A stretch of DNA of 64,000 bases, from the NCBI RefSeq assembly GCF_017161565.1, contig NZ_CP066796.1:1736001-1800000 (forward strand). The letters are read 5' to 3'. Within the stretch, counting starts at the first letter, position 1; each line of letters begins with the position of its first letter. This document shows positions 9,041-20,820 of the stretch, piece after piece. Source of the stretch: Erwinia amylovora. Lineage in GTDB: Bacteria > Pseudomonadota > Gammaproteobacteria > Enterobacterales > Enterobacteriaceae. Below the pieces are notes generated by a model. That model saw nothing but the letters and a program-made list of their open reading frames with translations. It had not been told where the DNA came from and did not search any database. Position numbers and translations under genes: made by a program.

Positions 9041-9787
9041 ATGTTAAGCATCAAGGATTTACAGGTAAGCGTTGAAGATAAAGCGATCCTGAGTGGTTTG
9101 AATCTTGAAATCAAACCGGGTGAAGTACACGCCATTATGGGCCCGAACGGCTCCGGGAAAAGTACGCTTTCCGCGACGCTGGCAGGGCGCGAGGATTACG
9201 AAGTCACAGGCGGATCTGTCCAGTTTAAAGGCAAAGATCTGCTGGAACTGGCCCCGGAAGAGCGTGCCGGCGAAGGCATCTTCATGGCTTTCCAATATCC
9301 GGTGGAGATCCCAGGCGTCAGTAACCAGTTCTTCCTGCAAACGTCGGTCAACGCGGTGCGTAAATACCGTGAGCAGGAAGCGCTGGACCGCTTTGATTTC
9401 AAGGATTTCATCGAAGAAAAAATCCACCTGCTTAAAATGCCTGAAGATTTGTTAACCCGTTCTGTCAACGTCGGCTTCTCGGGTGGCGAGAAAAAGCGTA
9501 ATGATATTCTGCAAATGGCGGCCCTTGAGCCGGATCTGTGCATTCTGGATGAAACTGACTCCGGGCTGGATATTGATGCGCTGAAGATTGTCTCTCATGG
9601 CGTTAACAGCCTGCGAGACGGCAAACGTTCATTCATCATCGTTACTCACTATCAGCGTATACTTGACTATATCAAACCGGATTTTGTCCATGTCCTCTAT
9701 CAGGGCAAAATCGTCAAATCGGGTGATTTCTCGCTGGTGAAACAGTTGGAGGAGCAAGGCTATGGCTGGCTTACCGACCAGGAGTGA
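9041..9787 (+). CDS. sufC: SufC, ATPase of the SufBCD scaffold
   Basis: SufC is the ABC-type ATPase that drives conformational change in SufBCD. It is 248 residues. Walker A is GPNGSGKST (Lys40), the signature is FSGGEKKRNDILQMA, and Walker B is CILDETDSGLDID, with the switch His in IIVTHYQR. No membrane segment is present, as expected for a soluble ABC ATPase. A 54-bp gap separates it from sufB, and its last 26 bases overlap sufD in another frame, the same arrangement as in E. coli. It starts at ATG 9041 after AAGGAAACCCT. Confidence 0.96.
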   Translation: MLSIKDLQVSVEDKAILSGLNLEIKPGEVHAIMGPNGSGKSTLSATLAGREDYEVTGGSVQFKGKDLLELAPEERAGEGIFMAFQYPVEIPGVSNQFFLQTSVNAVRKYREQEALDRFDFKDFIEEKIHLLKMPEDLLTRSVNVGFSGGEKKRNDILQMAALEPDLCILDETDSGLDIDALKIVSHGVNSLRDGKRSFIIVTHYQRILDYIKPDFVHVLYQGKIVKSGDFSLVKQLEEQGYGWLTDQE

Positions 9788-11042
9788 TAGTGCCCTGCAA
9801 CAGTGGCACCACCTGTTTGAAACGCGCGGTGAATGCCGTTCAATACAGGCACAGCAACACTGGCAACAGCTGCTGCGCACAGGCCTGCCGACGCGTAAAC
9901 AGGAAGACTGGAAATATACTCCACTTGACCAACTGCTGAATAACCAGTTCGTTATGCCTGAGCCAGCCGCGCTGGATGCAGAGGCGATTAAAGCGCTGGC
10001 ATTACCCATCGATGCGGTGCGCCTGGTATTTATTGACGGGCGTTTCTCGCCTGAATTGAGCGACAGCGAGCACGATCTGTTTACCATTCGGATAGCCCAG
10101 TCAGCAGAGCGTCGTGAACTGAGCGAGCCGGTACATCCGGAAGTCTTCCTGCATTTGACTGAAAGTCTGGCAGAGCAGGTAACGTTCATGCAGCTGGCTC
10201 GTGGCAAAGCGGCAGCACGGCCTCTCTATTTACTGCATATCAGTAGCGGCAGCACCGCCGGAGAGCTGAACACCTCACACTACCGTCATCATTTGCAGCT
10301 GGACGAAGCAGCTGAAGCCACGGTGATTGAGCACTACCTCAGCCTGGATGCGGCACCCCATTTCACCGGTGCGCGATTTACCGCCGAAGTGGGCAATAAT
10401 GCTGCGCTGACCCATTACAATCTGGCATTTGAAGATCGCTCCAGTTACCACTTGTCTCATAACGACCTGACGCTGGGGCGTGATACACGTGTGCAGAGTC
10501 ACAGCTTTCTGCTGGGCGCCGGTTTGACTCGTCACCACACCAGCACCCGGTTGGATGGTGAAGGTTCATTCCTGGCGATAAACAGCCTGATGCTGCCAAT
10601 GGACAAAGAAGTTTGCGACAGCCGCACCTGGCTGGAACATAACAAAGGATATTGTCAGAGTCGCCAGCTGCATAAAACCATCGTACGCGACCGCGCCCGC
10701 GCGGTGTTCAACGGCATCATTAAAGTGGCAAAGCACGCGTTGAAGACCGACGGCCAGATGAACAATAACAACCTGTTACTGGGTCGTCTTGCCGAGGTGG
10801 ATACCAAACCACAGCTGGAAATCTATGCGGATGACGTGAAGTGCGGTCACGGGGCGACGATCGGCCGTATCGACGAAGAGCAAATGTTCTATCTGCGCTC
10901 GCGCGGCATTGATGAAGCCGCTGCACAGCGCATGATTATTTATGCGTTTGCTGCTGAATTAACCGAAGCTATTACTGATGAAACGCTAAAAGAAGCCGTG
11001 ATGCAGCGCATTGCGCAGCGTTTCCCGGGAGGCCTGCAATGA
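9762..11042 (+). CDS. sufD: SufD, scaffold subunit of SufBCD
   Basis: SufD pairs with SufB in the SufBC2D complex and is needed for iron acquisition by the scaffold. It is 426 residues (E. coli 423). Recognisable stretches are [16 protein letters not shown] near residue 40, [33 protein letters not shown], and [19 protein letters not shown], which includes the conserved His near residue 360. The start overlaps sufC by 26 bp, and the stop overlaps the sufS start by four bases (ATGA), implying coupled translation. Confidence 0.96.
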   Translation: MAGLPTRSDSALQQWHHLFETRGECRSIQAQQHWQQLLRTGLPTRKQEDWKYTPLDQLLNNQFVMPEPAALDAEAIKALALPIDAVRLVFIDGRFSPELSDSEHDLFTIRIAQSAERRELSEPVHPEVFLHLTESLAEQVTFMQLARGKAAARPLYLLHISSGSTAGELNTSHYRHHLQLDEAAEATVIEHYLSLDAAPHFTGARFTAEVGNNAALTHYNLAFEDRSSYHLSHNDLTLGRDTRVQSHSFLLGAGLTRHHTSTRLDGEGSFLAINSLMLPMDKEVCDSRTWLEHNKGYCQSRQLHKTIVRDRARAVFNGIIKVAKHALKTDGQMNNNNLLLGRLAEVDTKPQLEIYADDVKCGHGATIGRIDEEQMFYLRSRGIDEAAAQRMIIYAFAAELTEAITDETLKEAVMQRIAQRFPGGLQ

Positions 11043-12259
11043 ATTTTGACCTGGCTCGCGTGCGCGCGGAGTTTCCGCTGCTGGCGCGTGAGGTCAACGG
11101 ACAGCCGCTGGCCTACCTTGACAGTGCCGCCAGTGCGCAAAAACCGCAGGCAGTGATTGATGCAGAGAGCTGTTTCTACCAACACGGCTATGCCGCCGTG
11201 CACCGCGGTATTCATACCCTGAGCGCAGAAGCGACGACCAGCATGGAGAACGTTCGCGTTCAGGCCGCCGCATTCCTGAATGCAGCCAGCGCGGAAGAGA
11301 TCGTGTTTGTCAAAGGGGCAACGGAAGCGATTAATCTGGTAGCCAACAGTTGGGGCGGCAGTCAGCTTCAACCCGGTGACAACATCATCATTACGCAGAT
11401 GGAGCACCACGCTAACATTGTTCCCTGGCAGATGGTTGCGCAGCGCACCGGCGCCGAGGTGCGGTTTATTCCGCTTACGGCGCAAGGAGAGCTGGACATC
11501 ACACAGCTGCCCGCATTGATCGATAGCCGCACCCGCCTGCTGGCGGTGACCCATGTTTCGAATGTACTGGGCACGGAGAATCCGGTTAAGGCGTTGGTTG
11601 CGCAGGCGAAAGCTGCGGGAGTGGTGACACTCATTGATGGTGCTCAGGCGGTGATGCACCAGCCCGTGGACGTCCGTGAACTGGACTGCGATTTTTATGT
11701 TTTCTCCGGACATAAAATTTACGGTCCGACCGGCATCGGGATCCTTTACGGCCGCAAGGCACTGCTCGAGCAGATGCCGCCGTGGGAAGGTGGCGGCTCA
11801 ATGATTGCCACCGTCAGTCTGACCAGCGGCACCACATACGCTGCCGCGCCGTGGCGTTTTGAAGCCGGCTCGCCGAATGTTGCTGGCATTATCGGTTTAG
11901 GCGCTGCGCTGAAGTGGATTGGTGAGCTGGGGCTGGATGTTATTAGCCAGCACGAACAGCAGCTGATGCGCTACGCGCTGGAAAATCTGGCAACGGTGCC
12001 CGATATCATCATTTATGGTCCATCACAGCGTAGCGGGGTTGTCGCTTTTAATCTCGGTAAACACCATGCGTTTGACGTAGGGAGTTTCCTTGACCAGTAC
12101 GGTATTGCTATTCGTACCGGACATCACTGTGCGATGCCGCTAATGCACTATTACCAGGTGCCAGCCATGTGTCGGGCCTCTTTTGTGCTGTACAACAGTG
12201 AAGAAGAAGTTGACCGCCTGGTCGCGGGTTTAACCCGTATTCACCGTTTGCTTGGCTGA
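11039..12259 (+). CDS. sufS: SufS, group II cysteine desulfurase
   Basis: SufS is a pyridoxal-phosphate enzyme that removes sulfur from L-cysteine as an enzyme-bound persulfide, which SufE then collects. It is 406 residues. The PLP lysine lies in [17 protein letters not shown], and the persulfide cysteine in [15 protein letters not shown], the short loop typical of group [12 protein letters not shown] and IDGAQAVMH are further PLP-site stretches. It overlaps sufD by four bases. A 104-bp gap containing a 26-bp palindrome separates it from sufE, wider than I recall in E. coli. Confidence 0.96.
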   Translation: MNFDLARVRAEFPLLAREVNGQPLAYLDSAASAQKPQAVIDAESCFYQHGYAAVHRGIHTLSAEATTSMENVRVQAAAFLNAASAEEIVFVKGATEAINLVANSWGGSQLQPGDNIIITQMEHHANIVPWQMVAQRTGAEVRFIPLTAQGELDITQLPALIDSRTRLLAVTHVSNVLGTENPVKALVAQAKAAGVVTLIDGAQAVMHQPVDVRELDCDFYVFSGHKIYGPTGIGILYGRKALLEQMPPWEGGGSMIATVSLTSGTTYAAAPWRFEAGSPNVAGIIGLGAALKWIGELGLDVISQHEQQLMRYALENLATVPDIIIYGPSQRSGVVAFNLGKHHAFDVGSFLDQYGIAIRTGHHCAMPLMHYYQVPAMCRASFVLYNSEEEVDRLVAGLTRIHRLLG

Positions 12260-12288
12260 TCGCCCGGCAGGCGACAGCCATTCAGCCC

Positions 12289-12314
12289 GAAGGGCGAGGC
12301 ATGCCTCGCCCTTC
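12289..12314 (+). repeat. Perfect 26-bp palindrome between sufS and sufE
   Basis: GAAGGGCGAGGC is followed directly by ATGCCTCGCCCTTC; the whole 26 bases are self-complementary. As RNA it would form a very stable, nearly loopless hairpin, and it is not followed by a T run. It could tune sufE levels by RNA processing or partial termination, or be a protein site. The function is unknown. Confidence 0.7.
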
Positions 12315-12363
12315 TTGCACGTTAAGCCAAACATGTTCAGAACCGGATCCAAGTGAGGGAGTG

Positions 12364-12786
12364 ATGGCAACTCTGCCAGATAAAGACAAGCTGGTGCGCA
12401 ATTTTAAGCGCTGCGCCAACCAGGAAGAGAAGTATTTGTACATCATTGAGCTGGGAGCCATGCTGCCGGCCAGCGACGAATCGCTGCATCAGTCGGAAAA
12501 TATTATTCCGGGCTGTCAAAGCCAGGTGTGGATTGTCGTTGATACCGATCCAAATGGCCGTGTAAGGCTGCAGGGGGACAGTGATGCCGCACTGGTAAAA
12601 GGGCTGATTGCCATTGTCTTTGCCCTCTATCAATCAATGACGCCAGCGGAAATCGTTGATTTCGACGTGCGCCCGTGGTTCGCTGACCTTTCACTGACCC
12701 GGCAACTGACGCCATCGCGTTCGCAGGGGCTGGAAGCGATGATCCGCGCCATTCGCCAGAAAGCACAGGTTTTAAGCCACAGCTAA
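12364..12786 (+). CDS. sufE: SufE, sulfur acceptor and activator of SufS
   Basis: SufE accepts persulfide sulfur from SufS and delivers it to SufB. It is 140 residues; the conserved cysteine lies in [10 protein letters not shown] near residue 51, and the C-terminal [17 protein letters not shown] is characteristic. ATG 12364 was chosen because GAGGGAG lies just upstream and the encoded start [13 protein letters not shown] aligns with the E. coli protein; a longer frame opening at 12301 falls inside the palindrome. It is the last suf gene. A hairpin follows at 12803. Confidence 0.95.
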   Translation: MATLPDKDKLVRNFKRCANQEEKYLYIIELGAMLPASDESLHQSENIIPGCQSQVWIVVDTDPNGRVRLQGDSDAALVKGLIAIVFALYQSMTPAEIVDFDVRPWFADLSLTRQLTPSRSQGLEAMIRAIRQKAQVLSHS

Positions 12787-12802
12787 GCGGCTGACTTTCC
12801 GG

Positions 12803-12836
12803 TAAACGCCCATCCAGGCGCGTGGCTGGGCGTTTA
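12803..12836 (+). terminator. Hairpin after the suf operon
   Basis: A perfect 10-bp stem, TAAACGCCCA / TGGGCGTTTA, with a 14-base loop lies 17 bp after the sufE stop. No T run follows, so it may be a transcript-end stabiliser rather than a strong intrinsic terminator. From here to lpp (13077) I see no gene and no remnant of ldtE (ynhG), which occupies this place in E. coli. Confidence 0.45.
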
Positions 12837-13032
12837 GCCATTAACCCGGCCTGAGCAGTTGTATCACCCCGATGGTTGACTGATTGCCTGCCAGGGCTTG
12901 CCAACGGCTCTCAGTGGCTGTAAAGCGGCATTCTGTCTGCAGATGCCAGCCTGAGCCGGGAGATGTTTCTGGCGTGTTTACATGGGTTTTAAAAAGTAAG
13001 TGGCTGTTAACAGGAAGAGGTTGGTTCCAGGC

Positions 13033-13064
13033 AAAAAAAATGGCGCACATTGTGCGCCATTTTT
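13033..13064 (-). terminator. Terminator of lpp
   Basis: On the minus strand a nine-base-pair stem TGGCGCACA / TGTGCGCCA, flanked by A and T runs, ends in eight T. It lies just after the lpp stop codon. The flanking A tract makes it usable from both directions. Confidence 0.93.
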
Positions 13065-13077
13065 AAAACCAGAACTC

Positions 13078-13326
<249 letters not shown>

Positions 13327-13351
13327 CTAGATTAAGTTAATCTCCATGTAG

Positions 13352-13388
13352 CGTTACAAGTATTACACAAAGTTTTTTCTAAAGAGAA
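13352..13388 (-). promoter_or_regulatory. lpp promoter
   Basis: On the minus strand TTCTCT (13388-13383), a 17-bp spacer and TAATAC (13365-13360) are followed by the start-like sequence GCTACATGGAGATTAAC at 13352. This stretch is close to the E. coli lpp promoter and leader as I recall them, including the ATCTAGAGGGTATTAA before the start codon. Confidence 0.85.
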
Positions 13389-13567
13389 TAAATTTTTGCT
13401 GGTGGATGGTTAAAATTGCTCGTTCGCTCAAAGAAACATCTCATTTCCTGAATTTTACGAAAACTGATGGTAAAACAGACGATTTTAAACGCCACGCTGT
13501 GAATTTTGCTGGGGATTTGAGGCGCGCTAAATCCTCTGAGGCCAGCGAAAGCGGCTTGTGTGACAGC

Positions 13568-13592
13568 AAAAAAAAAGCGCCACCGGGGCGCT
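13568..13592 (-). terminator. Terminator of pykF
   Basis: On the minus strand stem AGCGCC / GGCGCT with loop CCGGT is followed by nine T, 27 bp beyond the pykF stop. Confidence 0.9.
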
Positions 13593-13618
13593 TGTGATCG
13601 TTAAGAATTAATTCTTAA

Positions 13619-15031
13619 TCAGAGGACGTGCACCGAAGCCGTATTTGTGGTGCCGCTCGGTACCAAAGCACCGGAAACCATGACGACCACTTCACCTTTG
13701 TGAGCGTATCCGCTCGCTTCAGCGGCAGCTTTGCCAAGGCGGTAGAAATCATCTGTAGAGGCGATTTTATCTACGACCGAAGTGATAATCCCCTTGCTCA
13801 GCAGCAGCTGACGAGAGGTTTGCTCGTTGGTTGTCAACGCAAGAATGGTGGCGTTGGGGAAGTACTTGCGAATCGACTTCGCTGACTTGCCGCCTTCGGT
13901 AGCCACGACAATCAGCGGAGCTTCCAGCTTCTCGGCCGTTTCAACGGCACCACGGCACACCGCTTCAGTGATGCGCATTTTGCGGTTGTCATGCTGTGAA
14001 TCAATGCGGCTTTTCATTACGCGATCGGTACGTTCGCAAATGGTCGCCATGATGTTGACGGACTCAAGCGGATATTTGCCTTTAGCGCTCTCACCCGACA
14101 ACATCACTGCGTCCGTACCATCGAGAATAGCGTTTGCAACGTCGCCTGCTTCCGCGCGGGTAGGGCGCGGGTTTTTGATCATTGAATCAAGCATCTGGGT
14201 GGCAGTGATGACCACTTTACGTGCATGGTTGCACTTTTTGATCATCATCTTCTGTGCAAAGATCACTTCTTCCACCGGGATCTCTACGCCCAGATCCCCG
14301 CGCGCTACCATGATGCCGTCTGAAGCATCCAGAATTTCATCGAAGTTGTTAAGACCTTCCTGATTTTCGATTTTAGAGATGATCTGGATATGTTCACCGC
14401 CATGCGCTTTCAGGTGTTCACGGATCTCAATAACGTCAGAACGCTTGCGGATAAATGAAGCAGCAACGAAATCGACTCCCTGCTCACAGCCGAAAATAAG
14501 GTCAAGCTTATCTTTTTCGGCCAAAGCAGGAAGCTGGATAGAGACGCCGGGTAAGTTAACGCCTTTATTCTCACCCAGATCGCCGTTGTTCAGGACCTTA
14601 CAAACAACGGTGCTTTCCGTCACCGCGGTCACTTCCATGCCTATCAGACCATCGTCAACCAGCACGGTGTTACCGACTTGCAAATCTGCAGTGAAGCCAG
14701 GATAGGTCACGGCAACGGTATCTGCATTACCGATGACGCTCTGATCGGTGGTGAAGGTAAAGGTTTGTCCTGCTTTAAGCGAAGCATCCTGACCCCCTTC
14801 CAGTTTCATGGTGCGAATTTCCGGACCTTTGGTGTCCAGAAGGATCGCTGCCTGATGACCACTTTTGTTCATAACATTACGCAGATTGGAAATACGCTTT
14901 CCATGTTCCTGGTAATCCCCGTGGGAAAAGTTTAAACGCATAACGTTCATGCCGGCATCGAGCAGGTTGGTCAGCATCTCTTCAGATTCGGTCTTTGGAC
15001 CAATAGTACAAACGATCTTAGTCTTTTTCAT
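13619..15031 (-). CDS. pykF: Pyruvate kinase I
   Basis: Pyruvate kinase converts phosphoenolpyruvate and ADP to pyruvate and ATP, the last step of glycolysis. It is 470 residues, the exact length of E. coli PykF. The N-terminal [15 protein letters not shown], the substrate-site [10 protein letters not shown], the catalytic ISKIENQEG and [11 protein letters not shown], and the nucleotide stretch TQMLDSMI are all present; the regulatory C-terminal domain is complete. It is expressed from its own promoter, which carries a Cra operator just downstream, so it should be repressed when fructose-1-phosphate / fructose-1,6-bisphosphate is low. Confidence 0.97.
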   Translation of the reverse strand: MKKTKIVCTIGPKTESEEMLTNLLDAGMNVMRLNFSHGDYQEHGKRISNLRNVMNKSGHQAAILLDTKGPEIRTMKLEGGQDASLKAGQTFTFTTDQSVIGNADTVAVTYPGFTADLQVGNTVLVDDGLIGMEVTAVTESTVVCKVLNNGDLGENKGVNLPGVSIQLPALAEKDKLDLIFGCEQGVDFVAASFIRKRSDVIEIREHLKAHGGEHIQIISKIENQEGLNNFDEILDASDGIMVARGDLGVEIPVEEVIFAQKMMIKKCNHARKVVITATQMLDSMIKNPRPTRAEAGDVANAILDGTDAVMLSGESAKGKYPLESVNIMATICERTDRVMKSRIDSQHDNRKMRITEAVCRGAVETAEKLEAPLIVVATEGGKSAKSIRKYFPNATILALTTNEQTSRQLLLSKGIITSVVDKIASTDDFYRLGKAAAEASGYAHKGEVVVMVSGALVPSGTTNTASVHVL

Positions 15032-15241
15032 GACGATTTATCTACTAAGTTGTGATGGATGAGAAAGCGGTATTCCGTCGGTGCCACCAACGGGAGAAAA
15101 TTTGCGCCACCAGAGCGGCTGTACAGGTAAGGATAGGTGACAGAATTAAAGTGTGCAGGGCAACTTGAGACGCGGTTTCATCGTTGTTGTGGCAACATAT
15201 TGCGCAACAGGGATCTGTTTTTGACTGAGGGGAAACCATAC

Positions 15242-15302
15242 GCTGAAACCATTCAAATAATGCAACGTAGCGCATTATAGTCGCTAAGTGCTAGAAAACC
15301 AA
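15242..15302 (-). promoter_or_regulatory. pykF promoter with Cra (FruR) operator
   Basis: On the minus strand TTGGTT (15302-15297), a 17-bp spacer and TATAAT (15279-15274) form a good sigma-70 promoter. Bases 15242-15255 read GCTGAAACCATTCA, 13 of 14 identical to the Cra consensus GCTGAAACGATTCA. The operator would begin about 12 bp downstream of transcription start, a repressing position. pykF is a known Cra target in E. coli. The rest of 15032-15455 shows no gene. Confidence 0.85.
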
Positions 15303-15455
15303 TTAAAAAGCGTTTAATCCAGTACAGGAATGACAGACCGGGCTCAGTTTGCGCAACGGATTGATCGGTAATGAAAGTTGTGATGGCAGCAGGGGAAACA
15401 GGGAAGTGCAACAGGGATGCAAGCACAAAATCGACAGGAACAACGATAAAATCAT

Positions 15456-15532
15456 TGGTGCGTCCGAGTGGACTCGAACCACCGACCCCCACCATGTCAA
15501 GGTGGTGCTCTAACCAACTGAGCTACGGACGC
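15456..15532 (-). tRNA. tRNA-Val (anticodon GAC), downstream copy
   Basis: The minus strand reads GCGTCCGTAGCTCAG onward, with acceptor GCGTCCG / CGGACGC, anticodon stem CCACC / GGTGG around the loop TTGACAT, T-arm GGTTCGAGTCC and an encoded CCA end. Anticodon GAC reads valine codons GUC and GUU. It matches E. coli valV/valW, which sit at this locus. The copy is identical to the one at 15584-15660 and 51 bp apart from it, so they form one transcript. Confidence 0.98.
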
Positions 15533-15583
15533 ATAAACGGTTTTATCGTTCACTTGACAGCATTGCCAGCTGCCGTGTGAAAC

Positions 15584-15660
15584 TGGTGCGTCCGAGTGGA
15601 CTCGAACCACCGACCCCCACCATGTCAAGGTGGTGCTCTAACCAACTGAGCTACGGACGC
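15584..15660 (-). tRNA. tRNA-Val (anticodon GAC), upstream copy
   Basis: A second 77-base copy with the same sequence, anticodon GAC and encoded CCA. It is the promoter-proximal member of the pair. A 23-bp stretch lies between its 5' end and the likely transcription start. Confidence 0.98.
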
Positions 15661-15690
15661 ACATGGCTGTCATGGTGACAGCGGGGACGA

Positions 15691-15719
15691 ATATTAACGG
15701 TAGCCCGCACGGCTGGCAA
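15691..15719 (-). promoter_or_regulatory. Promoter of the tRNA-Val pair
   Basis: On the minus strand TTGCCA (15719-15714), a 17-bp spacer and TAATAT (15696-15691) lie about 30 bp upstream of the first tRNA, followed by a GC-rich start region as usual for stable-RNA promoters. Confidence 0.7.
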
Positions 15720-15807
15720 GTAGAAAACTTCTTTTCCGCACTGATTGCTGCGCAACTGAGCGAAGCGCAGCACTTTTCACCACCTTGCAGCGAAATTAAC
15801 CACCGGG

Positions 15808-17190
<1,383 letters not shown>

Positions 17191-17432
17191 TTAATTGTTT
17201 ACCCTTTATAGAAAATATTCGGGTTCTGAGAGAATGAGGAGACCATTGATGAAAACGGCTTTTCTATGCCGGTTCGCAGGGGGTGACTATTCTAATGCTC
17301 ACAGGTTAAATAGCCAATCAACAGATAGAAGAATGGCACGTAGTGTCACGCAATGTGGTTGCGCATTATTTGGCTTTGACACGTTGCCAGGGCAAACTAA
17401 GCGGCAGGAAACAGTTATATTGAGGCAAAATC

Positions 17433-18098
17433 ATGTTTACAGGTATTGTGCAGGGCACCGCTGAGGTGCTGGCGATAGAAGAAAAACCCAATTTTCGTAC
17501 TCACATAGTTAAAATGCCGCCGGAGCTACTGCATGATTTGCAGCTGGGTGCATCGGTTTCACATAATGGCTGCTGCCTGACGGTGACCGGCGTTGAAGGC
17601 GACCGGGTGAGCTTTGATCTGATAAAGGAGACGCTCCGCATCACCAATCTCGGCTCCCTGAACGTCGGGGACAGGGTAAACGTAGAGCGTGCCGCCAGGT
17701 TCAGTGATGAAATCGGCGGTCATCTGATGTCCGGTCATATTATGACAACCGCCGAAATTACCCGGATACTCACTGCGGAAAACAATCGCGAGATCTGGTT
17801 TAAGCCGCAGGATGCCAGCCAGATGAAATACATTATGCACAAGGGATATATTGGCATCGATGGTATCAGCCTGACCGTGGGTGAGGTGACACGCACTAAA
17901 TTCTGTGTGCACCTGATCCCGGAAACGCTTGCGCGTACTACCCTCGGTAGCAAACGTCTTGGCCAGCGTGTGAACATCGAAATCGATCCGCAGACGCAGG
18001 CGATAGTGGCAACCGTTGAGCGGGTACTGGCACGCCGTGAAGCAGATCTGTTAGCGGCGACCGTGGCAGACAAGCAGGGCGATGCTTCACGGGAGTAG
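17433..18098 (+). CDS. ribE: Riboflavin synthase, alpha chain
   Basis: Riboflavin synthase dismutates two molecules of 6,7-dimethyl-8-ribityllumazine to riboflavin and a pyrimidinedione. It is 221 residues with two homologous beta-barrel domains. The N-terminal [12 protein letters not shown] and the NGCCLTVT stretch belong to the first barrel; [15 protein letters not shown] belongs to the second. The internal linker [14 protein letters not shown] is typical. The start at ATG 17433 follows TGAGGCAAAATC. The symbol is ribE in most genera and ribC in E. coli. The C-terminus is slightly longer than in E. coli. It is flanked by mdtK and cfa as in E. coli. Confidence 0.95.
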   Translation: MFTGIVQGTAEVLAIEEKPNFRTHIVKMPPELLHDLQLGASVSHNGCCLTVTGVEGDRVSFDLIKETLRITNLGSLNVGDRVNVERAARFSDEIGGHLMSGHIMTTAEITRILTAENNREIWFKPQDASQMKYIMHKGYIGIDGISLTVGEVTRTKFCVHLIPETLARTTLGSKRLGQRVNIEIDPQTQAIVATVERVLARREADLLAATVADKQGDASRE

Positions 18099-18142
18099 CT
18101 GATAACAGGGCGGCTGAACGCTGCCCGTCCATCTTCATCCTT

Positions 18143-19291
18143 TTAACGCGCTACGCGGATCCCACCCTCTGTGCCGCGAGTGAAGACCACTTGCCATAGT
18201 TGAATGTCCCTGGCACGAAACGCGCCAGCGCAGGCATTCAGATAGTAAGAGAACATGCGTTTGAAACGCTCGCCATATTTGTCTGACAGCTGCGGCCAGG
18301 TTGTCAAAAAACGCTGGTGCCAGCTCATCAGCGTGAGATCATAATCAGCCCCCATGTTATGCCAGTCTTCCATGACAAAATGCGGTTCGCTGGCTTCAGC
18401 AATATGACGCACCGAAGGCAGGCAGCCGTTGGGGAAAATGTATTTATTGATCCACGGGTCGACGTGATCATTTGTATTACTGGCACCAATCGTGTGCAGC
18501 AGGAAGACGCCATCAGGTTTCAGATTACGATCGACCACGTCAAAATAGGTGGCGTAGTTTTTCGGTCCGACGTGTTCAAACATACCCACGGAAACGATGC
18601 GGTCAAATTGCTGATTGAGGTCACGATAATCCTGAAGCAGGATATCCACGCTCATTCCTTCGCAGCGCTGCCGGGCCAATTTTTGCTGCTCGGCAGAAAT
18701 CGTGACCCCCACCACGCTAACGCCATAATGACGGGCAGCGTATTCAGCCAGGCCTCCCCAGCCACAGCCAATGTCCAATAGCGTCATACCCTGCTTAAGT
18801 TGTAGCTTTGCACAAATCAGCTCCAGCTTCGCCTCCTGGGCCTGCTCAAGCGTTTCAGCTCGTTTCCAGTAACCACAGGAATACTGCATGTAAGGATCCA
18901 GCATTGCGGTGAAGAGGTCGTTACCCAAGTCATAATGTTCTTTACCCACCATCCAGGCACGTTTGCGGGACTGTAAATTGGTTAAACGTGAAGCGGCGAT
19001 ACGCAATGTATCTTTAAAATGACGGGGAAGCTGTTGGTCAAGGTGCGCGTTGAGCACGCGCTGAAAAAAAATATCCAGGCGTTCGCACTCCCACCAGCCA
19101 TCCATATAGCTTTCGCCCAGCCCTAACGAACCCTCCTGCAGCACTCTCTTAAAGAAGTTGGGGTTATTCACCTGAATGTCTGAGGAGCGGGATCCGTTAA
19201 CTTCAATATTGGCCTTACTTAATATTTCCTGGGCGATTCGGTACCACAGATTATTCCCCAGGCTTTCATCTTCAATACACGATGAACTCAT
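18143..19291 (-). CDS. cfa: Cyclopropane-fatty-acyl-phospholipid synthase
   Basis: Cfa transfers a methylene group from S-adenosylmethionine to the cis double bonds of unsaturated acyl chains in membrane phospholipids, mostly on entry to stationary phase or acid stress. It is 382 residues, the E. coli length. The SAM site LDIGCGWGGLAEYAA, the EHVGPKNYATYF stretch and the C-terminal LNACAGAFRARDIQLWQ are conserved. The start at 19291 (MSSSCIED) is supported by GGAGAA six bases upstream and by E. coli; an in-frame start at 19366 adds 25 unsupported residues. Confidence 0.96.
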   Translation of the reverse strand: MSSSCIEDESLGNNLWYRIAQEILSKANIEVNGSRSSDIQVNNPNFFKRVLQEGSLGLGESYMDGWWECERLDIFFQRVLNAHLDQQLPRHFKDTLRIAASRLTNLQSRKRAWMVGKEHYDLGNDLFTAMLDPYMQYSCGYWKRAETLEQAQEAKLELICAKLQLKQGMTLLDIGCGWGGLAEYAARHYGVSVVGVTISAEQQKLARQRCEGMSVDILLQDYRDLNQQFDRIVSVGMFEHVGPKNYATYFDVVDRNLKPDGVFLLHTIGASNTNDHVDPWINKYIFPNGCLPSVRHIAEASEPHFVMEDWHNMGADYDLTLMSWHQRFLTTWPQLSDKYGERFKRMFSYYLNACAGAFRARDIQLWQVVFTRGTEGGIRVAR

Positions 19292-19536
19292 AGCTTCTCC
19301 ATCATCCTGTGCGATTGATACCTGAGAAAAAGAATAGTCAATTTTCGCAGATCTGTTAGGAGCCATAAGGCAAATATCACGGCCTGTAACCCATGCAGAA
19401 GAGAATCAGTCGAACTTCAGAAGCCAGCCATGAGGCCGTGCGCTGCGGCCATCGGGAAGATTCAAGGGGGCATAATCTAGTGGATTTCTGTTAGCCTGCT
19501 AAATTTGGCCGGTTGATTTCAGCGGTGATTTTCCGC

Positions 19537-20709
19537 TCACAGCATGAGATGACGCTCCGCCATGCGCTGCACAACATAACCCAATGCTGCGATTAAAATG
19601 GTGGTCAGCATCACCAGCACGGTGGTATCCAGAACCGTATCAATCAATGATGATACGACCATGCTGGCGAGAAAGCACAGGCCAAGCTGCAACATATTTT
19701 GCAAGGCGGCCGCTTTACCGCTGGCATGAGGGAAGGGCAGCAGGGCGCTGGACACAACGATAGGGTAGATTGCTCCATTCGCCATCGCCATGCCGCAGAA
19801 CGGCAGCAAAAGAGCCCAGAGCGCAGGCTGGGAATATTGCACAATTAGCCAGAGTGCAACAATGCTCAGACTGTAGAACATCAGCAGCGAGGGGAGGATT
19901 TTGCGTCCGTTAAATCGATTTAAAAGCGCACGACAGCTAAAGCCACCGATCAAAAAAGCGACCGTTTGCGGCACGTAACTCAGGCCAATATCGGCAGGTG
20001 AAAGACCCAGATTACCTAAAATAAACGGTGAACCGGTAAGCCACGCAAAGAAGCTGGCAGAGCAGGCTGCATAGATAGCGACGTTGCCGCTGTATACGGG
20101 TGATTTAAGCAGGGAAACGAAGCCGGGAGCGGCGATGTCAGGCGCGCTTTTATCATGCCTTGGTTGTGATGGCAGTCGCAAGGTTGGCACCATCAGCAGC
20201 AAAGTAATTAGTAACAGCGTGACGAAGATGGACTGCCATGGAAAATGAGCTAACAGCCAGGCTCCGACCAGTGGCGCCATGGCCGGTGAGAGCGCGACCA
20301 GCGGCATAATAGTGGCAAATACACGGTTGGCTCGTGCAGCGCTGTAGCGGTCAACCACCAGAGCTTGCCAGCTGACGGCCGCAGCACAGACGCCGACAGC
20401 CTGCACAAATCGCCATGCCAGCAGCGAAGCTGCTGAATTAACCCAAAGCATGGCGGCACAGCCGACAGCAAACAGACTCAGGCCCATCAACAGTACCGGC
20501 TTGCGCCCGATGCGGTCTGAAAGAGGTCCCCATACCAGTTGCGCGCAGGCAAATCCGGCAAGGAAAATACTCAGGCTGGCGCTGACAGCGCCAGCCTGAG
20601 TATTCAGATCTTGCTGCATCACACCAAATGCAGGCAGGTACATATCGGTAGCAAGGAAACCCAGCATGCTTAGCAGCGCCAGGTAAATCATAAAAACTGC
20701 AGAATACAT
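19537..20709 (-). CDS. ydhC: YdhC, MFS exporter of the Bcr/CflA type
   Basis: This 390-residue major-facilitator protein has about twelve membrane helices. The family stretch [19 protein letters not shown] lies between helices 2 and 3, and [16 protein letters not shown] in the first loop is typical of the Bcr/CflA drug-resistance group. The transported compound is not evident from sequence. It lies next to, and divergent from, the LysR regulator ydhB, as in E. coli, so it is probably controlled by it. The start at ATG 20709 fits the first helix directly. Confidence 0.92.
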   Translation of the reverse strand: MYSAVFMIYLALLSMLGFLATDMYLPAFGVMQQDLNTQAGAVSASLSIFLAGFACAQLVWGPLSDRIGRKPVLLMGLSLFAVGCAAMLWVNSAASLLAWRFVQAVGVCAAAVSWQALVVDRYSAARANRVFATIMPLVALSPAMAPLVGAWLLAHFPWQSIFVTLLLITLLLMVPTLRLPSQPRHDKSAPDIAAPGFVSLLKSPVYSGNVAIYAACSASFFAWLTGSPFILGNLGLSPADIGLSYVPQTVAFLIGGFSCRALLNRFNGRKILPSLLMFYSLSIVALWLIVQYSQPALWALLLPFCGMAMANGAIYPIVVSSALLPFPHASGKAAALQNMLQLGLCFLASMVVSSLIDTVLDTTVLVMLTTILIAALGYVVQRMAERHLML

Positions 20710-20820
20710 GTTAATTAACTCTTATCAGCCCGTTTTAAGCTTGCGCAGTGTAATCGCGTGCAGGACAGTCTGTGAAACGCTAATATTCGTTGATTGGAAT
20801 GAATTTTTTTGAAGGCAAAT

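Noticed and set aside
12841..13066. Short frames on both strands between sufE and lpp
   Set aside because: No ribosome sites, no resemblance to ldtE or other known genes, and they overlap each other.
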